From Cyrtodaria siliqua (taxonomy: Eukaryota; Mollusca; Bivalvia; Adapedonta; Hiatellidae), in contig JAWPHD010010997.1 of assembly GCA_037043455.1 (NCBI GenBank), positions 23,790 through 87,789 of the forward strand: a stretch of 64,000 bases of DNA, given 5' to 3'. Shown here in pieces: positions 1 to 12,400 of the stretch; the first letter of the stretch is position 1, and every line of letters starts with the position of its first letter. A model generated the notes under the pieces. That model had not been told where the DNA came from, ran no database searches, and worked only from the letters and a program-made list of their open reading frames with translations. The translations under genes were made by a program, and so were the position numbers.

Positions 1-173
1 TGTTTTTATAAAATGGCATTTTGTTTTTAAACAAATGCACTTAAAGGTCATCTCAGCAAATGGTAAACTCCATTGTTTTTAATTATTAAAATGTTTACAA
101 ACTTTCATTTAAGCATCATTTATCTTTTTTTTAAGTCCCTCCACCGTAAGGCGAGACATGTGAACCCGCAAAT

Positions 174-350
174 TTCTTGTTATTACCTGCATTCCTCAAA
201 CAGTTTTGAAACAGGTTGTTCCCAAACTTCATATACACATGACAACTGATGACCTACATCACCCATTGTTGATTGCCTAATTTATTACAGACTTATGGCC
301 TTTTGTTTGACTTACAATTTAATTTCAGTGATAGTTCTAGTTTTCACAAA
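174..350. repeat. Dispersed repeat family R1, 5'-truncated copy
   Basis: Shares long blocks with 16909-17180, 36068-36392 and 42812-43064, and with the split copy 34489-34600 plus 35764-35842. Shared blocks include gcattcctcaaacagttttg, cacccattgttgattgccta and the terminal tgatagttctagtt. This copy lacks the 5' hairpin and stops about 17 bases before exon A. Confidence 0.8.
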
Positions 351-367
351 TAACAATTTTGTTATAG

Positions 368-479
368 TGCCCTGACAGAGAAACTTGTTGCAGTGTTGCC
401 CAAGATGAAATGTCCTCACAGGATAGAGCCCCATCAGATCCAGGGTCTGGACTTCATACACATATACCCCGTAGTGCAG
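368..479 (+). CDS. CCDC93: CCDC93 exon A (N-terminal CH-like domain)
   Basis: The acceptor is ttatag at 362-367. The first base completes a codon begun in an upstream exon, and 37 codons follow, including [14 protein letters not shown] and [12 protein letters not shown], ending PVVQ before gtacag. The exon ends in phase 0. It belongs to the calponin-homology-like domain. Earlier exons with the initiator Met lie outside the window. Confidence 0.94.
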
Positions 480-3400
480 GTACAGTAAACAGATGGCTGG
501 GCTATGCATTGGACTAAAAATTGTTTAGCCATATTAGCTAAATCACCTGTATTTTTAGCTCTACTGATCAGAGATATTGAAAACTATAAGAGATATTGAT
601 ATGGGACTTTTTCTAAAATGATCAGGATGACATGATGTTGGTCCTTGTCGAAAATCGTTTTGATTCGACGTTAAACATGGCTGCCAGCGGCCATCTTTGT
701 TTACATAGAGTTATATAATGAAAACTTGTAGCGACTACTCCTCTGAAACTACTTGACGGATTTTCATGAAACTTCACAGGAATGTTGCTCTTCATGTCTA
801 ATTGATCCTAGCAAAATTTCAGGTCGGCCGGAAATTCAAGATGGCCGCCACGGCAAAAAATAGATTTTTAAAAAATAAGTTTGTAGCGACTTCTTCTTGA
901 AAACTATAAGAGATATTGATATGGGACTTTTTCTAAAATGATCAGGATGACATGATGTTGGTCCTTGTCGAAAATCGTTTTGATTCGACGTTAAACATGG
1001 CTGCCAGCGGCCATCTTTGTTTACATAGAGTTATATAATGAAAACTTGTAGCGACTACTCCTCTGAAACTAATTGACGGATTTTCATGAAACTTCACAGG
1101 AATGTTGCTCTTGATGTCTAATTGATCCTAGCAAAATTTCAGGTCGGTCGGAAATTCAAGATGGCCGCCACGGCTAAAAATAGATTTTTAAAAAATAAGT
1201 TTGTAGCGACTACTTCTTGAAAACTATAAGAGATATTGATATGGGACTTTTTCTAAAATGATCAGCATGACATGATGGTTATCCGAGTCGAACATTATTT
1301 TGATTCGACGTTAAACATGGCTGCCAGTGGCCATCTTTGTTTACATAGAGTTATATATTGAAAACTTGTAGCGACTACTCGTCTGAAACTACTTGACGGA
1401 TTTTCATGAAACTTCACAGGAATGTTGCTCTTGATGTCTAATTGATCCTAGCAAAATTTCAGATCGGCCAGAAATTCAAGATGGCCGCCACAGCTAAAAA
1501 TAGATTTAAAAAAAATAAGTTTGTAGCGACTACTTCTTGAAAACTATAAGTGATATTGAAATGGGACTTTTTCTAAAATTATCAGCATGACATGATGGTT
1601 ATCCGAGTCGAACATTATTTTGATTCAATGTTAAACATGGCTGTCAGCGGCCATCTTTGTTTACATAGAGTTATATAATGAAAACTTGTAGCGACTATTC
1701 CTCTGAAACTACTTGACGGATTTTCATGAAACATCACAGGAATGTTGCTCTTGATGTCTAATTGATCCTAGCAAAATTTCAGGTCGGCCAGAAATTCAAG
1801 ATGGCCGCCACTGCTAAAAATAGATTTTCAAAAAACAAGTTTGTAGCGACTTCTTCCTGAAAACAAAATCAATCAGTAGAGCTTCAAGGTCATTGACCTC
1901 TTGTTATTTTTAGCCAAATGAATTTTTTGTTTAGCCAAATTTAGCTAAAATATAACGACAAATTAAATTGAATTGAATGTTGTTTAACGGCTCATCAACA
2001 CGGTATAGGTTATTTAGAGCCGCCCCAGAGAGAGGGGGAAGGATACATAGGAATCGATTCCTATGGTTCTTTAACATGCTCGGAGGATAGACCGATACAC
2101 AAACCGCCCAGTTTACGTCCCCATCCGACGGACGAGGCTGAGGGAAAGTGGTGAACGACTTGAACAACATTCATGTTTTTAGCTCTTCTGATAAGAGATC
2201 AGCAGAGCTTATGCCGTGGTGTGGCGTCCGTCGTCCGTCTGTCCGTCCGTCCGTCTGTCCATCCGTAAACTTTTTTTTGTAGCGACTACTCCTCTGAAAC
2301 TAATGAACGGATTTTCATGAAACTTTACAGAAATGTTGCCCATGAAGTCTAGTTGATCCTAGCAAAAATTCATGTTGATGTGAAATCCAAGATGGCCACC
2401 AAATCTAAAAATAGATTTTTAAAAAACAAGTTTGTAGCGACTTCTTCTTGAAAACTCTAAGTGATATTGATTTGGGACTTTTTCTAAAATGATCAACATG
2501 ACATGATGTTGGTCGTTGTCGAAAATCGTTTTGATTCGACCTTAAACATGGCTGCCAGCGGCCATCTTTATTTACATAGAGTTATTTATTAAAAACTTGT
2601 AGCGACTACTCCTCTGAAACTACTCGACAGATTTCCATGAAACTTCACAGGAATGTTGCTCTTGATGTCTAATTGATCCTAGCAAAATTTCAGGTCGGCC
2701 TGAAATACAAGATGGCCGCCATGGCTGAAAATAGATTTTCAAAATTCAAGTTTGTAGCGACTACTTCTTGAAAACTATGAGTGATATTGATATGGGACTT
2801 TTTCTAAAATGATCAGTATGACATGATGTTGATCCTTGTCAAAAATTATTTTGATTTGACATTAAACATGGCCGTCAGCGACCATCTTTGTTTACATAGA
2901 GTTATATAATGAAAACTTGTAGCGACTACTCCTATGAAACTACTTGATGGATTTTCATGAAACTTCACAGGAATGTTGACCTAGCTATCAAAAATCTATC
3001 AGTTGAGCTTCAAGGTCATTGACCCATTGTTTATGAATACTACCTTTTTTTGAAGGGCAAAACACAGTCTAGATTGGCAATGATTATGTAGGGAACCACC
3101 CGAGGATTTTAATACAAACATAGTTGTTCACAAAAGAAGTTATCTAACTATTTTTGCCTCTTCACCAATGCCAAACGTTAATTTATAAAGTGGTGACCTA
3201 GCTAATACATTCTGCTTTATCAGGCAGTGACTGATATTAAGATAACACATGCAGTGTTTATTGTATTTAGTGTTTACCCTGCTTTTTAAAACAATCATGG
3301 CTCTGAATTTCAAATACTGGCTACATTTATTCATGAAGAATTTACTACCATCGTTCTTCACAGGTTAGAGTGTGACCTATATAGAGACTTTTGACAAACC

Positions 3401-6400
3401 TGTAGTAAAAACTAAGTCAGATAGAGGCTATGAAGAGAAATCTTTACCATTAAGAAACCGCAGTTGGTGGCTACGCTCTGTCCCTTTCGGTTTCTTAATG
3501 GTGAAGATTTCTCTTCGTAGCCTCTATCCTGTATGTAACGTTATCCGACGTCATAAAAATAGCATGAAGGAAAAGCAATATAGAAGTGTCCTCGACAACC
3601 GTAAAATTCATTTACATGGATCAAACTAGTAAACAATACAGAAAATGTGGATAATCTAAATGATAAAAATCATATCATGTCAGTGCCTTGTACTACCACA
3701 TTTGTTAGGCTTGGCATGAAACTTGATAGTAAAAGGCACTGACATAATATTCTCAATATACATGTTTATCACATAACATGTGGCGCAGGAGTGTAATAAC
3801 ACCATTCAGTATTTTCTGTATTACGCTAGTGGTATAACATAACATAAATGACGTCATGGACGTCACGTTAATGTACGTTTTCTGACGTAATGTGACGTTA
3901 TAAGTTATGTGATGAATAGAATCTAACATTCATTCTCATTCATTATTGAATTTTTTAAACTCGTTAGCAAAAATGATATAATGCTCGGCAAGAGCCTCGC
4001 ATTATATCATTTTGCCAACTCGTTTAATAAATTCAATTATGAATAAGCACTCTATATATATATGTCTTTAAAGGGAAACATGGCAATCGTGCAGACTTTA
4101 TCTAGCATTTAAATTACAGTTAGCCTCTCAATTTATTAATCCATTACCCTTTTAACTTGAAATCTGCTTGCATATATTTAAATACAGTTTTAAGTTTTCG
4201 TGTTTTGTTCATTATTCTACCATACATTACGTGGTCAGAGTATTAACTTTATACCTCATCCAACCCCTTCTCCAAGAAGTGAAAACGGGGGTGGCTGGGG
4301 TATGAAATCAAACCTTAATTTTGTCTTAAAAAGTTTGCAAATTGTAAAATTAGAACATTTAATACTCAATTGTAAACAGGTTATCACATATTTTTCAGTA
4401 AAAAATGTTTTTAAACAAGTTGTATTGTAGAAATATCCGTTATAAAATCCAGTTAATATAAGCTTTCCAATCGCTTAATCAAATTAATGCGGGACCACGT
4501 AATGGGTTTGAATATATTATTGGTGGAATGTAATCAACATATGTAACAATAATTTGCTTTAAACTATTCTTTTACTTAATATTAGTTATTGGACATATTC
4601 GACAAATGTAAGTTAATGTAGAAAAACAAATAAATATTTTACAGCCAAAATGCTTTTTAGATGTTTTTTTTGTGTCTAAACTCATTGTTTCTGGGACAGC
4701 TGAAAATTAATAAACTCAAATAACTTCAGTTAGCCTTAATAGTTTGCTATAAAACTTTCAGAGTGTGTTTATGTTTATTTAACACATTAAAACCATTTTT
4801 TGTTAAAAATTATGAAAAAAAACAGAGAAAAAATGATTTTTTTTCTAATTTTTCATGCCGCAGAAATGCCTTATCAAAATGGACGTTCGCATGTGAAATT
4901 TTTATTTCTCAACCAATTTTAAAAAGAAATGTATTTTTATTTACCACTAACAATGTCTGTTTTTAATGATAAACAACTTATTTAGGCACCATTGAATTTT
5001 GTCTGAAAAGTGAAAAAAAAACTTTGGCTGAAACAAGTGCCCCAAACAATAGAGTTAATTGTGAATGTTTTATTTTGACAGTGGTTGGTAAAGAGAGCCA
5101 TAGAGACGAGAGAAGAGCTGGGTGATTTCATTAGAAGTTTCTCGATGTCACAGTTTAATAAAAATCACAAAACCCCAGAGGTTCGTACCTTTTGTTGCTT
5201 TTATATTTTACCATTTTCCAATTTCCATACACTACCACCTATTTAACCTGGCATCATTGTTGCTAGCTCATGGTGCTCCATGTCAAGACCACCATTAACC
5301 CTTTGGCCGCTATGATTGTACATGTATAAGGGATTGTCCTTTCTTTAAATTTAGACCATTTTATTTATGTTAGAGTTACTTGCAGGCTGATCTGGATTTA
5401 CAATGGACGCAGAGGCTATTGTAATCGCCCTTAGCAGGCTAAGGGTTGATAAATGCACCATCAGCTCTGTCATATATTTTGATTTAAATTGATGGTACAG
5501 AATAAAACGTAAATTAAATTGTCCAGTAAGGATATATACAGTAACTAGAGTTGGGTACTGAGAAAAATAAAGTTCCGCGGTATACCGCAGGTTTTTAGCA
5601 AATACTGCGGTATGTACCACGGTATACCGTGTAAGCTTTGTTGCTGCTAAAATGTGAATCATATATTGCAGAATAACATAGGACTACTGTACTAGCTCCA
5701 TAAGAATCATAAACTTACCATTTGACAGTTTGTTATTATTTTTAATTGTTTTTATTTTAATACTTATTTTTAATGGGATTGTCTATAGTTGTTTCTGTAA
5801 TTATTTCTATAATTGTTTGATTAAATGAGTTATATTCACAATGAAGCAGCCAACAAACGTGAATTAGAGAAATAAAATTTAAAAAATCTTCGGTAATTTC
5901 CGTAGATTTCTCGGTCACGGAAAGAGCCGAAGTACCGCGGTGAATACGGACTAAGCTAAATACAGGTGTTAACCAGTGTACCGGTAATACCGTGCACCTC
6001 TCACAGTAACCATACAAAACAAGTCCACCCAGCCAAACCCTGCACCCAAAATGGTAATACAACAATACATGACATAAAATTATATGCAAGTACATGATCA
6101 GAATAGCACAGTCGGTAGAACATGCATAATCATATACAAATATTGTTTTTATATTAATCAAGTTAATGTATAAATATAGATACACGGTAACAATGCTGAT
6201 ACCTGAGCATAAATCTTATGCCAAATTTTACCTCTATTGTTTTGGTAGACGTAATTTAAAAATTTGGCTTCCAGATCAAAATGGCTGTTGTTTCATTCAT
6301 GCAGGAGTAAGGTATTTACATGCCTAAAAAACAGAAGCTCACATCAGCTTGTAAAATAACTTGTTTTGACCCTGATATATTTAATGTTGAAACCTTCTAT

Positions 6401-9400
6401 AAAGTAAATGTAAATATTTTATAATGACCTACTTTTAAAAGAACAGTTACAAAAACATCTGGCTCTATGGGCCCATATGACAAGTTGTTAAATATTGCAA
6501 GCAATACATGTTTATATTTGCAGGATATAGCATTTTTGGAGCTTAAAGAAAAGGCCACACATTCTGTTGGAGAGGTCAAGGTCAGTATAGCAAGGCAAAA
6601 GTTCTCACAGCCCACGGTTGCAAAATTATTTCGAAAATTAACGACGATAAATTTATCTTTGTCACACATATGCTGTCTTACCTTCACTCTGCCCTCAGTC
6701 ATGTCAGTAGGTCATTAAGGTATGAAACCATCAATTATTTTCCCCATTGACATCTATTAAAATGTCACACATTCATGATTTGCTCCAACTTCAGCTCGAG
6801 TATGGATAATGCAGCAGTGTAATTTTCATATAGAAGTATAGTTTTCCACTTGAAAAAAATCACCAGAAAAGATGGGGTCACAAGACATGTAAGAAAGATC
6901 TCATTTGTTTATTAAACATGTCTGTTTTCATTGATAGTTGCTCACAGATTCGAGATTTGGAAAATGTTCAACAGTTATCCAGTAAAACCTATCACTAACC
7001 TAACACTTCTTATACATACAACAACAAAATCGAATAGAAATGGGCTATTTTACCCTACTTATAATGCCCATTTACATTGCCCTAGGTGAGCAGAGGTATT
7101 GGTATCTGAGGTATTGATAGACTTTTTAAACTCTCCCCAATAACCAATCAGCATTGAATATTTTAATAAACCATGTTAGATAATTGGCCCAAGACATTAT
7201 GTATGTTTTCTTCGTAGGATGCATATAAACCAGAGAGGAAGTATAAGCGACAAGATGCCGACAAGCTTCATGATGAGGAATCCCGGGTCCATTCTACGTT
7301 GCTGGAATATGGGCGGAGATACGGACTCAGTAAATCTGACCAGCAAGAAAAGGTACAAGATTGGCCTATTAACATGTTATGTCCTTTTCTGACTCTGACA
7401 TCTGGTAAGGCACTGCCATTTCCATCCTCTCATGAAAAGTTAGTGGAGGTGCCACTTCAGCTGACTTCTTCCAGAGAGGAGGATTCATCAGTGGAGATGT
7501 CAATGCTTGAGTCTCCTAAGACCTCTCCTAAATCTAAGGCCAAAAATAAAAATTGTCTTAGCGCTAAATAATGGGTAAAACTAATAAGATCATTCAATGA
7601 AATTGTCGAGGTTGAAACCAAATTACGATGAAATCAGCTTAATTTTAAATGAACACCACCCTATTGCCTTTTGTCTTCAAGAAACATACTTGAAGACAAG
7701 TGATAATTAAGGAATGAAATGCGCTCTTTTGGTTTCCATTGGGGTATGAAAAATATTTGTGTGGTTTAAAGTGTGTGGAGTCCGAACTTTAAACCATCCA
7801 AATGTTTTTCATACCCCAATGAAAACCAAAAGAGCGCATTTCATACCTTATATTATAAATATTTGCCTTTAAAATGGCATTGATTTCTTCTCTATATACG
7901 CCAGATTTACTATTTATTTCGAAAAAATAGTTTATTATACGGGGATTTTTATGGAGTAAAATGTAACAGCCATTACGAGCGGCAACATTTTGGACACACC
8001 CCTCATGCGCAATATTCTATTAAGTTAAGCTCCGCCCATCATCCAATGAAAACCGTTAAAGGGCATATCATGAGGTATTCCGAAGGTAATGGTATTCATC
8101 GGAAAATTAAATGCAGCGTGTCAAATAAGATTCATCATAGCGAATGCAATAGCGATGTAAATATGGTATCTTTTAAACAATAATCACTATACAATCATAT
8201 TTGTGATACCGGGGACAAGGCGACTGGTGGAGTTTCGATAATCGTTGATCAGCTTCTAAGACCAAGATCATAAAGATCATGTTTTTTGCGCACAATATGA
8301 TCTATGTATGTGTTTACGTGCCGTAAAACACCATTCATTCCATTCCATTCCAAATGGTATGGAGCATATATTGTGTCATATATGACCATTTCGCCCAGAT
8401 GTCCACAGGCCCCTGGGACTCTCAGAAACAGCCCCAGACCCCTAACCAGACCCTCATAAGTGCATACATGTATTATATGAAACTCAATATATGTATTATC
8501 TAGGGTTTATAGTTGGGGGATCGGACAAAGGACAAAAATGCATGCACTTTTCTTTAAAATACTATGTTCTAAAAACAAATTATGTTAAAATTTGGTACAG
8601 TGGAAAAGGGTTTTAATAAGTATCATATATACATGTATATATAAAACGCGTTTTTCCATATTAGGCCTACTGGCTGTATACCAGATATTGTCATTTTTAT
8701 GTTGATTCTTTAATATATCTAAATCAAAACTAGTCATCTCATAAATATTTTTGCCGGTAGAGAAGCTTACCCCTTTGCCGTAAATATTCAGTGTTTACAT
8801 TGTTCCTATTCTCAGTTACAAGTGTCACGTGACCGTTACTAAATATAGACTGAATTTGGTCGGTCGTTTGAGCAGAATGTAGTAGTTATCGTCATGTTCA
8901 GTTTAATACCGAATAATCCATGTTTTGGATGATGAAAACATGTGTAGTTATTAATTGAAACATAACTTTACCATTGCATATGAATACACAAAAAAAATAT
9001 CTAGAAAAAATTTATATCTACAATTTAAAATATCTTTTCAACGTACTGTAGGTATCGGATGTAATTTACTTCACTTCGACGTTCATAATTTAAAGGGAAA
9101 TAACTGTCGCAAATTTAAATTGATTGACGTGAACTAGTTGTCTCCCTTGGCTGATGCTTTTAGTTTTTTTGGGCATGTCAAATTGATTCAATGGTTCGAC
9201 GTAAAAGGTCAGCTGTTTTAAAAGGAAATTTTCCTGCGCATGCGCATTAGCGTGTGATTCCCCCGATTGTGTTTTGTTTATAACGGTATTTATATAGGTA
9301 AACAGGTTGGTTTGAGAGTGTATGTTAACATTTCTGAACTATTTTTTCCTCTCCAATCGTCTGATGACAGTGTGTAGTGATTTGTATAGTGGGGTCGAAA

Positions 9401-12400
9401 AATAATCACAACATCGAGCGTTTTATTGATAATGACGAAATCTGGTGAATGACGATAACTGGTACACAACCAGTAGGGGTCAAAAATTAAACATCAAACT
9501 GTGTCACAATGGGTATTAAATTGAAGGTCTTTGAGAGAATTGAAAGCATGGTAAGTGGGGCTGGTTTTAAATCTTAAAGAGACCCATGGGTCTTAATTAA
9601 GGGGCACATTTGAAAAGGTTAAATCAAACATCCCCAAACCATATCATCATAGGTATCATCATTGTAAGTTAGGTATCAGTTCGAAGCTGTTTATAGAGAA
9701 CTTTAAGTTAAGATGATTTTTAATCCGAGCAACAAACAGGTATTTGCAATGGAAAAATAAAACACAGGAGATCTGGCATATTTGCCTTTTCTTTGTATGT
9801 CTTTTTTAGGTTTGGTTAGTAAATGTAATTCAGACAATACTAATAAAATATAGTTAAAATATAAGTGATAATAAAGTGATTATATGAATTTTCTTTCAGT
9901 GAGAAATCCTTTTTACCTAACTTTCTGTTTCATAATCCAGGACTTTTTTGGCTTTTTGTCGAGCCATGGCAGTTTACATATCTCGACCTAGTGATCACAA
10001 TGTCATCCGGGTGTATGTGTGTCAGTTCCTTCATTTGTTTATGCGTCCAATTTTCATTTATTGATATCTTCTTCAGTACTTGAAGGATTTTCGACAAACT
10101 TTCTTATATACAAGATTTTGGGTCACTGTGACCTACATTAGATGAAATATATATATAATGAAATGAAATATAGGTCACTTCCTGTCTCTGGTGAGGTATG
10201 TATTTCTTGCTTCTTTCTTGCAGGATGTTCATCAATCTCCGCCAGAATGTTTCTTATATGCATCTAACATTAGGTGCCAACATTTGAGTCGCTGTGACAT
10301 ACATTAGATGAAATATAGGTCACTTCTGGTCTCTGCTACATCATGAGTATAATGGTCCTTTTTTTGCAAGATCTTCACCAAAATTCCACCGGAATGTTCT
10401 AACATCCTGTATACAATTTGAACCAACTTTGGATTAATTAAATTAATACTAAGTACATGTAAGGAATGAATATCTCATGGGATTGACATTGGTGTTGGTC
10501 AAATCAAAATGTAGGCCAAACTGGAATACCTGGACTTCTTCAAAATAGGGTTTGAGATGCAGGCCTTTTCTTCTAATTTTATATAAGACATTGTTATTAT
10601 TCAGGATAATGATAAGGCTGCCAAGAAAAAGGCAGCAGCTGCAGGGATTGGTGGTGAAGGGGAGAAAACTCTGGAGGAACTGCAGGCAGAAGAGGAGGTA
10701 CATTTTTAATATAACTGTGGTGAACATATATACTTGTCAAAATTTCAGTTTTGTCTTTGAGTTAGTAGCTTTTAATTCAACGCACCAGTTTTAGGGTTTG
10801 GTCTGGCTGGTTAAAGCCGTTTAAATTGTGGTTATAGAGTTTTGATTCTCAGTATATACCTTGTCGTCAGTAGGTTTAGCAGCGGTGTCCATGTTTAGTA
10901 AAATGTGGCTGTTGTTGGCGGGATAGCTACTTTTATTAAACAAAAAATGACAAATGCATAGCAGTCAAACAACAAAATGACAAGTGTAGTTGTGGGATAG
11001 AAACAGGAGCAATGTAAAAAAGTCGCAGCAGGCTACAACAAATAAATGACGAAAGTAGAATTTTCATTTGGAGTTTCTATTCCTCAGGGCTTTTGGACAA
11101 TGAAAATAGGTACCGGTATCTAAATAATAGTGTTAGATGATATTAAATGTTTGTATCATAATTGTCATTCAAATTTCGTAATTATAAAAAAAAAAAAAAA
11201 AATTCAATGAAAATATAACAATTTTTAATGAAATTAATTTTATGACTATCTCCCTTTTCTAAAAGAAGTTAATAAAAAAACATTTTAAAATCTGTATTTT
11301 ATGGCATTCATTTATAATATTTGGGTAAGAAAATACCCCGTGCATGCTAACATTTATGATTAAAAAAGAACTGCCAGATTTTTTGCATGAATCACCCTTA
11401 AAAAAATCACTAAACTCCCAGACTGAGGTCCTGAAAATATCACATGTATGTTCTCCAGTATTAAAAAAATCCTTTAATTTATCGAAATAGTTTTTATTTT
11501 CTGTTGTCCGATTCTCTAGAAAGTGCCAAAGCAATTTAGAGTCAGGGTTTTCAAACTTAGAAAACACAGTTACTGATCCAAGATTTCATTGGTATCTGTG
11601 CATTTTCTCCCAAGATGGATGCCTGCTGAAACAGTAAATCATTTTGCTTGGTTTCTGGACATTCATGCTCACAAATGTGAGCGAAAGAATTTCAAACTTT
11701 GCATTCTTCTTTATAGAGTGAAGATGGTGTGTGTTATTGATTTCACCTTCTAAGACGTGAAGATGGTGTGTGTTATTGATTTCACCTTCTAAGACGTGAA
11801 GATGGTGTGTGTTATTGATTTCACCTTCTAAGACGTGAAGATGGTGTGTGTTATTGATTTCACCTTCTAGGTCTAATTACACTAAATCAACAGGATGTGC
11901 TCGCCTGGTGCAGTCGAAAGTAGTTCTGTATTAAAGAGTGCTAATCTTTTTTTCTTTAAAAACATTTTTTTAGTGCAGTTTCCTGTTATTTTTTGGCTGT
12001 AACTGTATTCTGGACATGTTGTTGATATTTGAAAATGCAGCTCATCATGTTTTTGACAGTTTTTGGTATAAATTTGAGAAGTGAAAGTAGACAGGGTATG
12101 AAATTGCAAGGGGTAAAAATAGTGTTGACCTTGTGTTAGTATACAACTGAAGAAATGTTTCTTAGAAGGTATTAAACCCCCTATTTCCTTGTTGATGTTT
12201 AATAGCAGACATGTTTATTTGCATGATAAAGTAAGTTTCCCAGCATTCTAACGCGGTTTGAGTTTTTAACAGGTTGTCAACATTCTAACTTTACTATGGA
12301 AGGGCAATGGAGACTCATTTAGGCTATTATAACCTATAAGGAGAAATCATGTATTTTTCAGAATTGCATAAAAAATGATTTTCTAGGCATTTATTTTGTT

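Noticed and set aside
3372..3629. 85-codon open frame at the foldback element
   Set aside because: It spans both arms of a palindrome, so it is a by-product of the inverted repeat.
7353..7571. Extended exon D coding for about 73 more residues
   Set aside because: The donor at 7353 restores the conserved protein with exon E, and the extra frame belongs to a LINE ORF1 remnant.
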